Assembly: GCF_007655135.1 (NCBI RefSeq)
Contig: NC_045129.1
Coordinates: forward strand, 35,465,122-35,529,121
From: Punica granatum
Taxonomy: Eukaryota; Streptophyta; Magnoliopsida; Myrtales; Lythraceae
Reading direction: 5' to 3'
DNA length: 64,000 bases
A program made the position numbers and the translations under genes. The notes under the pieces are model-generated. The model made no database searches and was not told the DNA's origin. It saw nothing but the letters and a program-made list of their open reading frames with translations. Positions 34,435 to 47,547 of the stretch are shown in pieces; position 1 is the first letter of the stretch; every line of letters starts with the position of its first letter.

Positions 34435-37215
34435 TGGCTGCTTCGGCCACGTGGCAGTGGTGCTGGTGGGCCCGACCGCATAGTAAACTCTTCCTGTTGA
34501 TTGGGCTAAGATTGCTGGCCCAATTCATGGAGATCGCCCCTGTAAAAACAATATAAAGAAAGCCTATATTTTTGGGTTGGTTCTATGATACATTGGGTTG
34601 AAATTATGTGTATGATATATGCAAGTAAAATAACTTGCATTTTTTGGTGTGCATTTGGTATTTGGAAGTCTAATGGCTCTTATTAATCTGGATCGAGTTT
34701 GATCGATTCACTAAGAAGGAAAATTTTCATAACATAAATTTTCTTCAGTCACAAAACTCAAATCTGAATAACTTGTATTTTCAAATAAATTATTTAACTT
34801 ACTTTATCCGTAACTTACTAGAAAACTTGAAGTCCATGTATGGTAGAGTTGTCATATATTTCCATTTAGTATGACAATATTTTATATATATAGACGACTT
34901 GCGTACACGTAACTGTGAGTAAACCTACTCTTATAGAAATAATAGTAACAATTTTAATTACGTTAATAATTTAAGGAGATGTTTATATATATTCACCAAC
35001 TCAGTAATGACTCGTGGAGTGAGACTCCAGTTTCTTTAAAAAAAAAAAAACAGGGATATGGCAAAAAAGAAAATAAAAAGAAATACTTCCATACGATTTT
35101 ACCTCATCGCGCATCACATTACTAGAGAAAATATCGATCATATTTAAAAGAGCATTTATCATGATTAATTGTTACAATTATTATTAATTAGAGTTTTGAA
35201 AGGAAGAGTGTTTGACTAATTTACGAGATAATTATATATTATAATTAATATAAAGATGCGTATGTTAATAGTCACAATTTTTTTTTTGCCCGGGGCGGGG
35301 GGGTTAATATAATCACAATGTTATGGGTAATATGTCAATTGTAATGCTTCTCCTTTCTGTTTCTTCAATTTAATAATGTTTTTATGGTTTTATACCTTGT
35401 AATATTTGAAAAAAAATTCAAAAGTGATGATATAACACAAACAAACAAGTACTGACTTAAAAACTAGTTCAAGTAAAGTTTCCTAAAAACTCATGAAACT
35501 AGCTATAAGATTTTTCGAACCTGTGTAATTTATTTTAGTTATTAGTGATTTACTATGCAATTGGGTTTCGACCAGCAAATTCACTTAAAAAACAGTAATT
35601 TACTAGAATTTAAATAATTTATCTCAGCCAATTTTACGTGATATGCATAATTTACTTGAAATACGTATAATTTACTTCATATTGAATAACTTTGTACCTC
35701 TTTAAGTTATTTATTTTGCATATATATGGTGCAGTTATTCTAATTATCCAGCGAATACGAAAAAATATAGCCTCGGTCGACCCACAGGTAGGATACCTCA
35801 AGAATATAAGCAATTAATTCATATACACATAGTGACCATCTTTAGTTTGGAGACACTGCTAGATCGACCGAACGAAATGAGAAATGATACGATGATCATA
35901 TTAAAGAAGTGCCAAATAGAATGGCCGCAAAGGTAGAAACGATTAATTGTATAATGAAACAATTCTATTATTTCTTCCTTGTCACGCATCTATATATAAT
36001 ATATAATGCCGCAAGATGATAGAAAGGATAAATATTGTTACTTCATTTGGATGTATAACGTTGCTCGAATTTTATTAGATAACGAAACCCCTAGCTCATC
36101 TTTGAGCGACCTTCACATGAACCTTTTAATTAATTATGAAATCATTTCAAGAAAAATATCGATTACTCATTTAAGAAGATGAATATCACTCTCGAATTTC
36201 TAATTCACTCCAATATTAAATTGATGCCCTACTCATCCGTCTATTCTTTTTTAGGGTTTTAATATCATTGATATTAGATAAAATTATTTAAATGTTTCGC
36301 GGGGCATAAATTACATGTGAAATCAAAATATTTGTAAATATATAATAATTAAAATTTTTGAATAATTAAACTCTATACATAATTCATATTTTTTTACTGA
36401 ATAATTGACATTAATGTGATAGAAAACAAAAAAAAATGTCAAAAGAAGAATTTACGAATAAAAATATAATGCATGTTTTAAAATGAGATGTAATTTTAAA
36501 AATATTAAGTGAACCACAAAATGCATAGAATAAATTTATATGTAATTTTAAATAATTACCCGAATTTGGATTTAAATAATTTTTTAATTTGATTTTGCTA
36601 ATAATATTAATAAAATGATTCTTTTTAAATGAATAAAGTATGTTTTTATGTAAATAAAGTACTTAATTTTGATTTGAATAATTTTATTCATTTCATTTAA
36701 TCGTCAATTTAGAAATTAGTAAAAACCTAATTGTATAATAATAAACTAATTAATATTTCAAAGATCATATATACAATAAAATATATTATTTTTTAATGAG
36801 TAATAATCTCGGACAACACGCGAGTGAAATGACTGGTCATTTAATTATAATGGGAGAAGGTTTGCAATATGAATATGTATGATAATTTATTAGTAACATG
36901 ATTAAAGGAAAAAAAAACTCTGGGACTGGAAATTTTTCGTTCTCTTTTATCTCGGTAGTTGGTATCCTCTCTTAGATGATATACACACATACGAATACAA
37001 ACATATATATCTAATTATACACATACATATATATATATATATATATACATACATGCAAGGCTGCACATTAGTCCAAATCAACTATATCGACGTCTTTTAA
37101 TTGGTGTCCTTTCTTTCGCCTTTTTGGTATGGGTCCATCTAAACTGTTCACTCTGATTTGTGATCTTTGAACACTATACCCATATGCATCCAATTCCCAT
37201 TATAAGTCCTAGCTA
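34435..37215. other. AT-rich gene-free region
   Basis: No ORF, RNA gene or intact element seen. It contains a SINE-like fragment (about 34690-34790), a poly-A run (35039-35050), recurring TAATTTACTT words at 35540-35720 (echoed at 42330-42440) and TA-rich runs. Likely old, heavily decayed transposon DNA. Confidence 0.5.
34690..34790 (-). repeat. SINE-like repeat fragment
   Basis: aggaaaattttcataacata then aattttcttcagtcacaaaactc matches the family core (TAAAACTCTC-TGATT...GTGAATTTTCTTCATTCACAAGACTCGAA), diverged. Confidence 0.4.
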
Positions 37216-37720
37216 GTGCATATACACATATTAAACACATATATGACACAGTCGCCCTCTCGGGCGAACCTCCCCCTTCCCCATCTTCTCCCTCTTTCCC
37301 TCCCAAGTAGAAACCCTAGAAAAGCAGCCTCCTCACCGGCGCGTTTGGCGCCACCTCCCCCACGGATGGCAGGCCCACTGTACTCCCGCCCGTTTAAAAT
37401 CAGTTTTTTGTGGCTTGTCCTTTTGTTGTTGATTTTGGACAGGTTGGCTAACGGTCACTGATTTGAACTGATTAAGTAACCACTTGTTGCTTAGCTGCTA
37501 TAGTTTCCTTAGTTTGATTGTCTTGGGGTTAGGCTATTAGGGTTAGGTTGATTAAGATCTGTCTGCATTTATAATCTGTGATGGCATCTTACGCTCAAAT
37601 ACCAATCCACTTTCTTTCGTGAAAGTGGAATTTTTCCGTGATTAAGGACTAAGCTGGGGATCCCCTCTCGGTGTTTATTGGGGTCCGTGGTGAAATTGTA
37701 CAGACATGTCGTGATCAAGA
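37216..37720 (+). other. gene-start-like block with telo-box and micro-ORF
   Basis: An island of CT-rich, less AT-rich sequence inside the gene desert. It has AAACCCTA (37311-37318), then ATG at 37366 opening a 31-codon frame (residues 1-31; hydrophobic stretch SFLWLVLLLLILDRLA) ending at TGA 37459-37461. Leader composition, a telo-box and a following T-rich stretch resemble a plant 5' UTR and first exon. No downstream exon was found, so it may be a promoter/first-exon fragment copied from another gene, a lncRNA start, or chance. Confidence 0.3.
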
Positions 37721-38769
37721 TTAACGGTTTCAAGACGTAATTTTCAATTGTACTCGTTTTATTTTCATGTGGTTCTTCATATTATTTCCTTTGTAAATTA
37801 TCCAAAGGATAAACTGTTATATCCAACTCTTATGATATTCGGTTGGGCATTTTTCCTTGTATTCTTTTTTGCAGTGAGTATATAAAAAATCCTCGTGAGT
37901 CATGACCATTTCATACCTTATAATTACACAATATAAAACACGTAGATTTTGCAGCTCTATCCATCATGCGTTGCACATCAATATAGATGACTTCGAGAAA
38001 AGCCATGTGTAAAGAAAGTATCATGTAGATATCCCGCGATCGAAATGTTATGAACTCAAACTCATTAAATGGTCGACGCACATCACAGGTGAACTACTAA
38101 AGTTCAACTTTCCTACGAACTGTCATTAGTTCATTTCTGCAGGTGAAAAAGGTTAAATATGCGTAGACGCTACAAAATTAGTGCGAGTTGATGTACAGAA
38201 ATTAATTCTTTGATTATATTAACATATAGTGATACAAAAACTGACACACACATTCACTTGATCCCGAACATCTCAAATCATAAATAATAATTAAGTGATT
38301 AATTCTTTTTGGTTTTTATGATTTCAATTGCATTAAAGAATTGATCAATGGGAACTACGATACAAGAATCTCATAAGCTACCCCTCCTCCCAATTAATTA
38401 TATAATAAAAAGCTTCCATTTTACAAATCGTCCCCAATTTTTATTCATAATAATATTATAATTATCATATGATGACGTATAAATAAAAGTAATAATCTCC
38501 CATGCATGATTGATTGTCATATTCAAAGCATGATCATAAGCATCGTGAACAGGCGCCCACAAATAATCACATGCCTCGTGGAAAAAGATATCACCATTAT
38601 GCACCGTATATAATTTCCATATTAATTGAGATTATTGTTAAGTGGAATATTTTAGTAAAATTGCCTCATGGAAACAACAAGTTAATCGATCATCATTTAC
38701 TCTTAATTATAACTTTAGACCAAAACTAGCTTTTTTATTTTATTTTCTTTCCTGGGATGTGCACCTCGA

Positions 38770-38940
38770 TTTTAGGATGTCGAATCGACCTCAACTATTC
38801 CAATTTGAACTAAGTCAGTCCACTGAGGATAAAACTTTCACAATCGTGAATTTTCTTCATTCAAATGAGTCGAACTTGAAACCTTAAAGAGAATCGATGT
38901 CAAACTACCTAAACCAATGCATGTTGGTAACTTGTAGTTT
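38770..38940 (-). repeat. SINE-like repeat, best copy
   Basis: Read on the minus strand it starts with TGGTTTAGGTAGTTTGA (A-box-like) and GGTTTCAAGTTCGACTC (B-box-like), spaced as in tRNA-derived pol III promoters. It continues with ATGAAGAAAATTCACGATTG and GAAAGTTTTATCCTCA. The other copies share the last part. No A-tail or target-site duplication could be fixed. Confidence 0.55.
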
Positions 38941-39339
38941 TTTTTTCTAATGTTCTTAAAATTTGAGTATGCTCGAACTAGATAGTATCGAAACATACAC
39001 TGAAAAAAATGTGAGCTTAAAAAAAAAAAAACAGATGTGTGTTTTCGGTGCTATGATGAAGAAATTCTATTCGACGATTTTTTTTTCATGCTAATGACAT
39101 TGTAATTGCGGGCATAGCATGTTGTAATTATTTTCTGTTTTAAATTCTTCCAGCAAACAATTAATGTACTGTATCGCTCATCATGCGTGAGATCCAGCAC
39201 TAATAAAAGGACTTAATGAATATAATCGACAAAGATTTTGAAACAAATTACAACATCATTGTAGAGGTTTAAGGCCAGTGTCGGGGCTGCTGGATCATGC
39301 ATTTGCAGTCCTTAATGTGGACCACTAGTATATATCCTC

Positions 39340-39440
39340 AAGCTGAGTTTGATTAATCCAAATTCGAATTATGCCAACTTAAGAGGTAAAATTCTCTCAT
39401 TCGTGAATGTTTTTCATTCACAAGACTCGAATACATTTAC
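39340..39440 (-). repeat. SINE-like repeat copy
   Basis: Plus-strand core aagaggtaaaattctctcat and ttttcattcacaagactcga corresponds to the 38770 copy. Confidence 0.5.
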
Positions 39441-39719
39441 AGTTTTTAATATGCGTCTTTCTTTCTATGATCCGTAATTTCTATTTTTTTAAGATTGGAA
39501 TACGAAAATTGAGATCGATCCACTGTCATAAATCATCTGAAAAATCTCTTGTTCATCTAGGTACTAGGTACTGAAGAATCTCTTGTTTCTGTCGATCCAC
39601 TGTCATTAACCTGAGACGAAATTCCGAAAATTATCTTCTTCAAATTTTCGGTAAAATCAATCCGTTCCGCATATCCCCACCTTGCTGAGTATAGGGCTTT
39701 GATTTTCCTTTTATCTTTT

Positions 39720-39880
39720 TAATAGTCCCGACTAAATTTAGGTTCGAGTAGATTCGGCTATTTGAGGGGTAAAACTCTCTTGATTTGCAATTTTTCTCCA
39801 TTCATAAGATTTTACGTCGAAATTTTATTTAAAGAGAAGAGACGCCGGACTCCATCAATCCATATTAGTAACGGCTTTGA
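39720..39880 (-). repeat. SINE-like repeat copy
   Basis: Plus-strand core tgaggggtaaaactctcttg, tttttctccattcataagat, then a gacgccggactccatcaatc stretch where the A-box region of the 38770 copy would lie. Confidence 0.5.
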
Positions 39881-41849
39881 TTTTGGTCTCCACATCTGGT
39901 GAAGCAGAGATATATGATTGCTCACTGAAAAGTGGGGGAAGCATGAAGTTCCCTGCCCAGCTTCACATGGACATAAATTATTATCAATTTGTTTCTCAGT
40001 TACAACACAAAAACCAGCACCGAGAAGAGAATTATATTTACCGGATACTTTGAAAATTAACCGTTCCTTTATATTTGTATGCCGTGAAATTATTATCATT
40101 CTTCTAATGCGGGATCTCACACAAAAAAGTTAATTCAACGATTTGCAAAAGAATCAAGATGTATAGTTTCTCAAAGGGACCAATGGAGCTCCCGATGTCA
40201 AAAACTCTTATTGCCTTCTCAATTTCCGGGTGGCATTGGAAAGGTAAAGAGGTCCGCTTCCTTCCATGGCTGACTGCAATGATTTGAGGTAACCTTGTAA
40301 TCCAGAAAAGAGACACATTGATTGGGAGACATATATATGTCCCACGACTCAATACTTTACCTTGGAAAAATGACCCCGTTTTTCCCTCTTTCTCGGCATA
40401 ACCGTGGAACGGTACCATTTACACAGTACATTTTAGGTTCATGATTCTCACTTATAATTAAAAATATGTATATATACACAAAATACCTCATCGCTATCCG
40501 CGTGATCACATTTCGATCGAACCTTTTGTTATTGATGTGTTGCATTGTCGCGAGATAAGATGGAGAAATGGTATATATATCTCCCATGGCCAGTAGAGCA
40601 CGTACGATAAGGGGGCCAGCATTAGGAAAGAACACAGGCGACAAGGAGAAATTCTTGATTAGGTGATTTTTGATAAATTAAATATTTAAAAATGAAGCAC
40701 TTTATTAATTAAGGGATGAAATGTATAGAAGGTGGGGATGAATAATAAATATCAGAAAAATTTTGTAAGGAGTAAATGGAATCGATAAGTAAAAAATGAC
40801 GTATTTCATAATATTAAAATATTCTACTTATTTCATTAAATAATTTTATACTAATAATTGAGTAATTTAGACTATCATTTCTGGACTTTCTCTATTTCTT
40901 TCATTCACTTTCCCTTATAACTACGTAACTAACTTTAAAGCATTTGAGTTGAAACTAACACAGCCTCAGGTAACTATAGGATCAGTAAATTTCATTATCT
41001 TTCTTGGTAACTGATTTCATTTTTAATTGCCTGAGCAGTTCATTCACTTAATATTCGTTTTATTTTTTTTTTAAATATGTATAACCGACATGTGGATTCT
41101 TTCATAAATGTCTATTTTCATGTGAAAAGTCCTTTTTCTTAAATATTCTTTGACTTTTCTGTCCCAACGTCATTTTCTTGGATGCGATATGAAGCAAGAC
41201 CCCGTTTTAGTGAATTGCGCTTGCATTTTGATTTTTGAATTGGATCATAATTCAATTTAACTTAATTTTATGAAATGACTGTAAATATTAACAGATATAT
41301 GAACGGGTAAGAATATATATATATATATATATGTGAAATTAGATTTAAAATTTATTATAAAAATGATTAGAAAAAATTTTAAAAAAATTATTATTAAATG
41401 GAGAATAAGACAAAACATTAATAATTGCAGCGTTGAATATGAGAAAAAAATAAAATTGAATTGGATAAAGTATAATTTTTTATTGAAAAAACAAACAAAG
41501 TCAGGTAATTTGTAATTCACCAAAAAAAAAAGTAATATCTAAAATTTTTGTGTTCGGAACACCCAGATCACACTAAAATTAAATCGTAGGTGATACTCTA
41601 AATGATAATCCTATAAACTGAGCACGGATGACTTATCTTTAAGTCTTCTGGAAAGTCGAATGGGTTAAGGTGCCTATAAGATGGTGTAAACACTATCAAA
41701 GTATCATATTAAAGGAAAAAAAAAGAAAAAGAAAAGGTGGAGGTGATTAGAGCCATGAGACTGATGGCATGATTAGACTTATTAGGTTATAAATTCTTGT
41801 GAAATATATATATATATTATGGTGAGCTTTCTCTAAATATCAATTCATG

Positions 41850-41883
<34 letters not shown>

Positions 41884-43290
41884 ATTTTTTTTTTGCTTGA
41901 AAGGTAAATTAATTCATGATTATATGTTGGAACTTACTTAGCAGCAACTTGCAATATTATATAGTTCATTAACTTCAAACCATAAATTCAGAATTGTATC
42001 TTTTTGAAAAAAAGATTATGAGTCGATACATTTTTTGTTATTCAATCTTTTACCATGTTCTACTATCTTTCTATTTAAGTCAACTAAATACCGAAATTTT
42101 AATTCATATATTTCTCGTTCCATTTTAATTCGTTTCGTTTTAGTTGGACTCTGATATCATTTTCTTCCTATTAATAAAATATAATAAATAAGTGCCTACT
42201 AAAAAAAAAGAAGATAATGAAGAAGTACATGAAATGAAGTAACTTTGAGCCTTTTCACGAAGCCCATTTCAGTGAATATTCTACAGTCCCGTGATATTAA
42301 TACATAAAGTGCAAGGATGGTAAATACAAATATTTACTTGAAATTTTCAAGTAATTTATTTATAATTCAAAATAAAATATGTAAAAAGAAAATAAATTAC
42401 TTGATGAAAAATAATTTACTTAAAAAATAGAAGTAATTTATTGGCATGTACCGTAAATGCACCTTCAAATCAGTGCATTATTATCTGGCAAAAAAATATA
42501 TATCTATGTATCATGGACCAACCCCCATTTAAGAGCCCGCACTACGTCAAGCAAGAGTAGGGCGGCCGCATCCGATACATATCAGAAATGCACAACTGAC
42601 TGATTTTAACTAGATGATCGATTCATTTTCCCCGGCAAATCTCTAGTGACAGGAAATAGACATTAGGAGCAGAGGTCCGCTGTCGGGCCGGTGTTCACAC
42701 GAGATATAACCTCGGACCAACTGCAGAGGAGTTCGATCCATATCATCTTGGCCCAACCCGCAGGCCGTGAAATAGCCTGCGGGTTAAGTTAAAGGAGGTT
42801 AGCCCGGACGGAATCGATAGTTAAAAAGGGCGGGGGAGGGATTTGGTTTGGGGAGGAGCTGACGTGTAATTCACATTCCAGCTTTTGGCATATAATATAA
42901 AATCCCCTTCAGAGCTTTCTCTCCACCCAACAGGACACCTCATCGCTTATACATAACGTATTACCATACCCATATATATATTCATCAATCATCCATCAAT
43001 ATCAATTTACATAAATATATATATATATATATGTTTTTTTGATTACATAGTGATTCAATAAGTCAAGTAACAAAATATGCATAAAAGAAATAAAATGACA
43101 CGAGAAGTCTCGTGTATATTATGGGACCTAGAACGGAATAAATATATGTATTACTGCATTGCACCCGACTTGTCAAATACTTGTAGAGATCTATTCGTCG
43201 GCTGCACCTCTCAAAATGTTCAATTTCCGTTTCCAATTTCATTTCATTATTATTATTTTCTCGAGAAAAAGGAAAAGGAAAAGAAAAAAA
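39881..43290. other. AT-rich gene-free region upstream of RCC1 gene
   Basis: No supportable gene. TA microsatellites at 41312-41332, 41852-41881 and 43016-43032. A GC-richer island at about 42535-42960 (with tgacgtgtaa and the phrase catataatataaaatcccct) has a promoter-like look: an ACGT core and a TATA-like box near 42890-42905, but no ORF follows it. Confidence 0.45.
41852..41881. repeat. (TA)n microsatellite
   Basis: About 15 TA units, seen directly. Confidence 0.95.
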
Positions 43291-43298
43291 TATAAATA
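43291..43298 (+). promoter_or_regulatory. TATA box for RCC1 gene
   Basis: TATAAATA, followed about 30-40 bases later by a GA/CT-rich leader. The 1.2 kb to the ATG at 44503 region is probably 5' UTR with one or more introns (acceptor ttttttcag/ga near 44430). Confidence 0.5.
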
Positions 43299-43423
43299 CC
43301 ATTTGAGATGGATAGGGAGAGGGGGAGAGAGAGAGAGCTTTATAACAATTATTCATCTTCTCATCTCCATTTCCATTTCCATTTCCATTTCATCTGATGA
43401 ACAAAGCTCTTCCCTTTCCTTCT

Positions 43424-43424
43424 C

Positions 43425-43458
<34 letters not shown>

Positions 43459-43476
43459 ATCACACACACACACACA
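43424..43476. repeat. (CT)n and (CA)n microsatellites in RCC1 leader
   Basis: A CT run (43424-43458, one interruption) followed by a CA run (43461-43476). Just upstream, ccattt repeats five times (43366-43390), and a GA run lies at 43837-43858. Confidence 0.9.
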
Positions 43477-44498
43477 GAGACAGACAAAGACCCAGAATCC
43501 TTCTCCTCGCTGGGAATCCAAATTCGAACGATCGGAGTAGGTGGGAACGAGCTATCGGGAATTCAGCGCCTTCTGTGTTGGCGGCTGCATGCGGGCTTTT
43601 CTGGGCAATCGGAGCTGCCCCGTGAATTGTAATCCTCCGATCCTCAATTCTTTGCCCGATCTATGCGATCTTAAGCGAACTGCTCGTTTCTAATCGAATC
43701 ATCTGATTAAAAATCTTGTTTTTTTGTGCCAAAACAAGTGATGGGAACCGAATCTGTAATCATGGGTCTGCGGTGAAGCATTCGTTGGTGGGTTCTGTTT
43801 GCTTTCGATGGGTTTGTGTGTGGAGACGGAAAAACAGAGAGAGAGAGAGAGAGAGAGATTACGTGTGGAAGACAACTTCCTTGTTTGACATGAATGGGTT
43901 GGAGGAATTCTTCCTTACCTTCCTCTTTGGGTGTCTGCCTTTGTCATGTAGGATTTCCTTTAATGGAGGAATAGTATCCTTCCTTGCCAAGTTTTGCACC
44001 ATTTTTCTGATGCTCTTGACAATTCCCATGGCATGGCATCAGCAAATTTGAAGAGTTAAGGTTTTTGTTTTTTGCTGTATTTTCCCTTTTGGTCTTCCAA
44101 GCTCTGGATTTGGGAAATTTCATGTGTTCTGTTGGGTGATCATATCTATGATTCTTCTATTTCTGGATTGAATCCATTTGCATTGTGTTCCTCATCTGCT
44201 TAATACCTTCTTAGTTGAAAACTTCTCTTGCTGCCATCAATGGAGGTCTAACAGTCACTTGTGTTCTGCCTTCTTTATGTAGGTGTATAAGCCCTGAACT
44301 CTACTGATCAATCACTTGCAACCCAAGGTACATCGCGAAGCACTTAATGGATTGAGTTGCTAATTGCTGTTGTACGAACTGAGACTCGGACTATCGAATT
44401 AATCTGCATTGGTTCTGTATTCTTTTTCAGGACCTTTTGAATACCCATCCTGCTGCGGAACTTGGGGCACTGCCCGAAATAACTCGCAGCAGTGCCCA

Positions 44499-47400
44499 AT
44501 GGATGCCACCACGAGCGGGACCCCCTCGATCCCCTACCACAACATTGCCGACCCTCCGATCACTCCCATCGTCGATTCCCCAGGGGCGGCATTCCAGCGT
44601 CAGATGCGCCATTGCTTTGGGGACTCAAGGCCCGGGGAGTTCCCGTTGGCAGCTAACCCCTCTATAGTCCTACATGTCCTCACGGCCTGTAATTTGGATC
44701 CGCAGGACCTTGCAAAACTCGAGGCAAGTTCTCTCTATCCTTTTCCTGATTTAAACCCTGAGAATTGGTAATGCTGCTCAATGATTTTTATGTGTTGTCA
44801 TTGCAGGCAACCTGTAACTTCTTCCGGCAGCCAGCAAATTTCGCCCCTGACCCTGAGCTCTCCATAACTGAGCTCGCAGCTCTTGATATGTGCCAGAAGA
44901 GGGCCATCTTTAGGCCCATGAAGGCATCAGAGAGGCAGGAGCTGAAGGAGAGATGTGGGGGCTCGTGGAAGCTCGTCCTGAGCTTCTTGCTTGCCGGAGA
45001 AGCGTGTTGCCGAAGAGAGAAGTCTCAGGCAATTGCAGGCCCAGGTCATAGCATCGCTGTGACATCTAAAGGGGCTGTTTATACTTTTGGTTCCAACAGC
45101 TCAGGGCAGTTAGGGCATGGCAACACCGAGGAGGAGTCACGGCCTCGACTCATAAGGTCTCGTGTTGACCAGTTCTTCTAAAAGCTTAAGCTACTCTAAA
45201 GGTGCATCGACAATGTATGTTAAGCATGGTTCAAGAAATCCCCTTGCGTGGAAGCCGAGGTGGCTCAACACGTACAGGCAAAACCAGGAATGATAAGGGA
45301 CATATACAAACGAGATAAATTAATATGAGTAGGGAGGTTATAAGAAAGAAAAATCAAAACCTTATAGCGGGTTAAGCAAACCTATTTTAGTAGAGAGATT
45401 AAGCTAAATAGGAAGATGCCTTGAACCAAACAATATCGATGAAGCATAGTGTAAGACTGCCCTGCAAGTGCCAATCCAGCTTGAAATGTTATGGAACAAG
45501 ATGAGAAATATCAAAAAGGTTAACACCACCCGAACTTGAAATTTGAATTCGATAAGAATACCAAATGCCATGTTAGACAGTTGCCATGCAGATGCACAAA
45601 ACAGAGGCTAATAGAGCTCTCTTTAATTCTTGCAGATCTCTTCAGGGCATTCGAATAATCCAAGCAGCTGCCGGTGCGGGCAGGACAATGCTTATTAGCG
45701 ATGCAGGTCAGGTCTACACCTTTGGGAAGGATTCCTTTGGAGAGGCTGAGTACGGGGCCCAGGGATCTGAGCTGGTCACAACCCCACAGCTCGTGGAATC
45801 TTTGAAAGGCATATTTGTCGTGCAAGCTGCGATCGGGAATTTCTTCACAGCCATTCTATCTAGAGAAGGCAGGGTCTACACAATCTCTTGGGGCAATGAT
45901 GGAAAACTGGGCCACCATACAGAACCGAATGACTTGGAGCCTCGTCCTCTTCTCGGGGCACTCGAGAACGTGCCGGTTGTCCAAATTGCAGCTGGATACT
46001 GCTATCTTCTTGCTCTGGCTTTTAAACCTACTGGAATGTGAGTTTCCCTCAGCATTCTGATTTCCTACGCTTTCTTTTCGGTCTATTATAGTATAGTACC
46101 CAAATTTATTCGGAAGATCTATGAATGCACCTGTTAGTGTTCCCCATGATTAAGAAATTATAGCCTTGAGGAAATGCCTTTTTTCTCTCTGTTCTGGCCA
46201 TTTCATCGACCTTGTTCCTCACAAAACCATGTTGATGGATTTAGAGATGTTTAGCCTATAGAAGAGAAGCAAGCATTGTTCTCAGTCACATTGCATATCG
46301 GTATATATCAGTATATAATACATTAAAATAGTAATGCCGGCCTCAATGGCTACATACATTATACTTATCCTGTGTGTTCTGCCTTTCTGTTGGAAAATAT
46401 GTTTCACTGAGTGACCAATCTCTCTTCTCATCATTCTAACGAAAGAATGCATTTTGTTTTATTGCGTTGCTCAGGTCGGTCTACTCTGTTGGCTGTGGCT
46501 TGGGAGGAAAGCTCGGGCACGGCTCTAGAACCGACGAGAAGCACCCGCGTCTAATCGAGCAGTTCCAGCACCTAAATCTCCACCCAATGGTGGTGGCAGC
46601 TGGGGCTTGGCATGCAGCCGTGGTGGGCCGGGATGGAAGGGTCTGCACATGGGGCTGGGGTCGCTATGGCTGTTTAGGACATGGCAATGAAGACTGCGAG
46701 TCAGTCCCTAAGGTTGTGGAATCGCTCAGCAATGTGAAGGCAATCCATGTTGCCACAGGGGACTACACAACTTTTGTTGTGTCCGATGTTGGGGATGTGT
46801 ACTCTTTCGGGTGCGGAGAATCTGCTAGTCTCGGGCACAATCCCGCTGGGGATGGACAGGTATTTGCTTATTTTATTACAAGAGCAACTTACAGATTGGG
46901 AGATTCTCGGTAGACTAGATATAGATGAATGAAGCTCTCTAAATGGGCCAATCATAGCCATCCATGACTAGGGTCCGATGGCAATGACCATGAAAACTCT
47001 ATGGATTGACAGTTACGAATTATGATTACCCTAGCTTGAAGGAATTATCCAGGATCTAGGTTAATAAGTCCTTGTGGACGAATGCGGGGTCATAAACAAT
47101 CAACATCGCCGTATAATCATTTGACCCACGCAATAAATTTGCCGTTCCCATTGCCTTCTAAATGCAAATGGGCCCACCCCATGCAATGTTCGTTAGTCCA
47201 TTCAAGTCGAATCAACACCCGGAAATGGTGTGATACCTCCTAGTGTTCCTTGCCGAATTTTATGGTCCGACACCTGAATTCTAGTATTTTCGTGTCTGCA
47301 GGGCAACAACAGGCACGCAAATGTGCTAAGCCCAGCTCTAGTGACCTCACTGAAGCAAGTGAACGAGCGGTTCGTCCAGATCAGCCTGACCAATTCCATC

Positions 47401-47547
47401 TACTGGAATGCCCACACCTTCGCCCTCACCGAGTCGGGCAAGCTGTACGCATTTGGGGCAGGAGACAAAGGGCAGCTAGGGATAGAGCTTCCAGCAAACC
47501 AAACGGAGAGAGGCAGTCCAGAGCGGGTCGATCTCGATCTAAGCTAA
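44499..47547 (+). CDS. RCC1-repeat protein with F-box-like N-terminus
   Basis: Five exons: 44499-44723, 44807-45156, 45636-46037, 46475-46859, 47302-47547; 535 aa. Residues ~45-110 hold an F-box-like segment (LHVLTACNLDPQDLAKLEATCNFF) found in one plant RCC1 subfamily. RCC1 blade repeats follow: AVYTFGSNSSGQLGHG, QVYTFGKDSFGEAEYG, RVYTISWGNDGKLGHH, SVYSVGCGLGGKLGHG, RVCTWGWGRYGCLGHG, DVYSFGCGESASLGHN and KLYAFGAGDKGQLGIE, making a seven-bladed propeller. Related to UVR8 and RCC1 in fold; a UV-B role is not implied, as the tryptophan array was not checked. Intron 1 appears to be GC-AG (CTCGAG|GCAAGT...TTGCAG|GCAACC). The start was chosen as the first ATG in frame after the acceptor at about 44430. 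Confidence 0.92.

Noticed and set aside
43159..43632. 157-codon plus-strand frame before the RCC1 gene
   Set aside because: Built from microsatellites (poly-Ser/Ile, SLSLSLS); lies in the leader.
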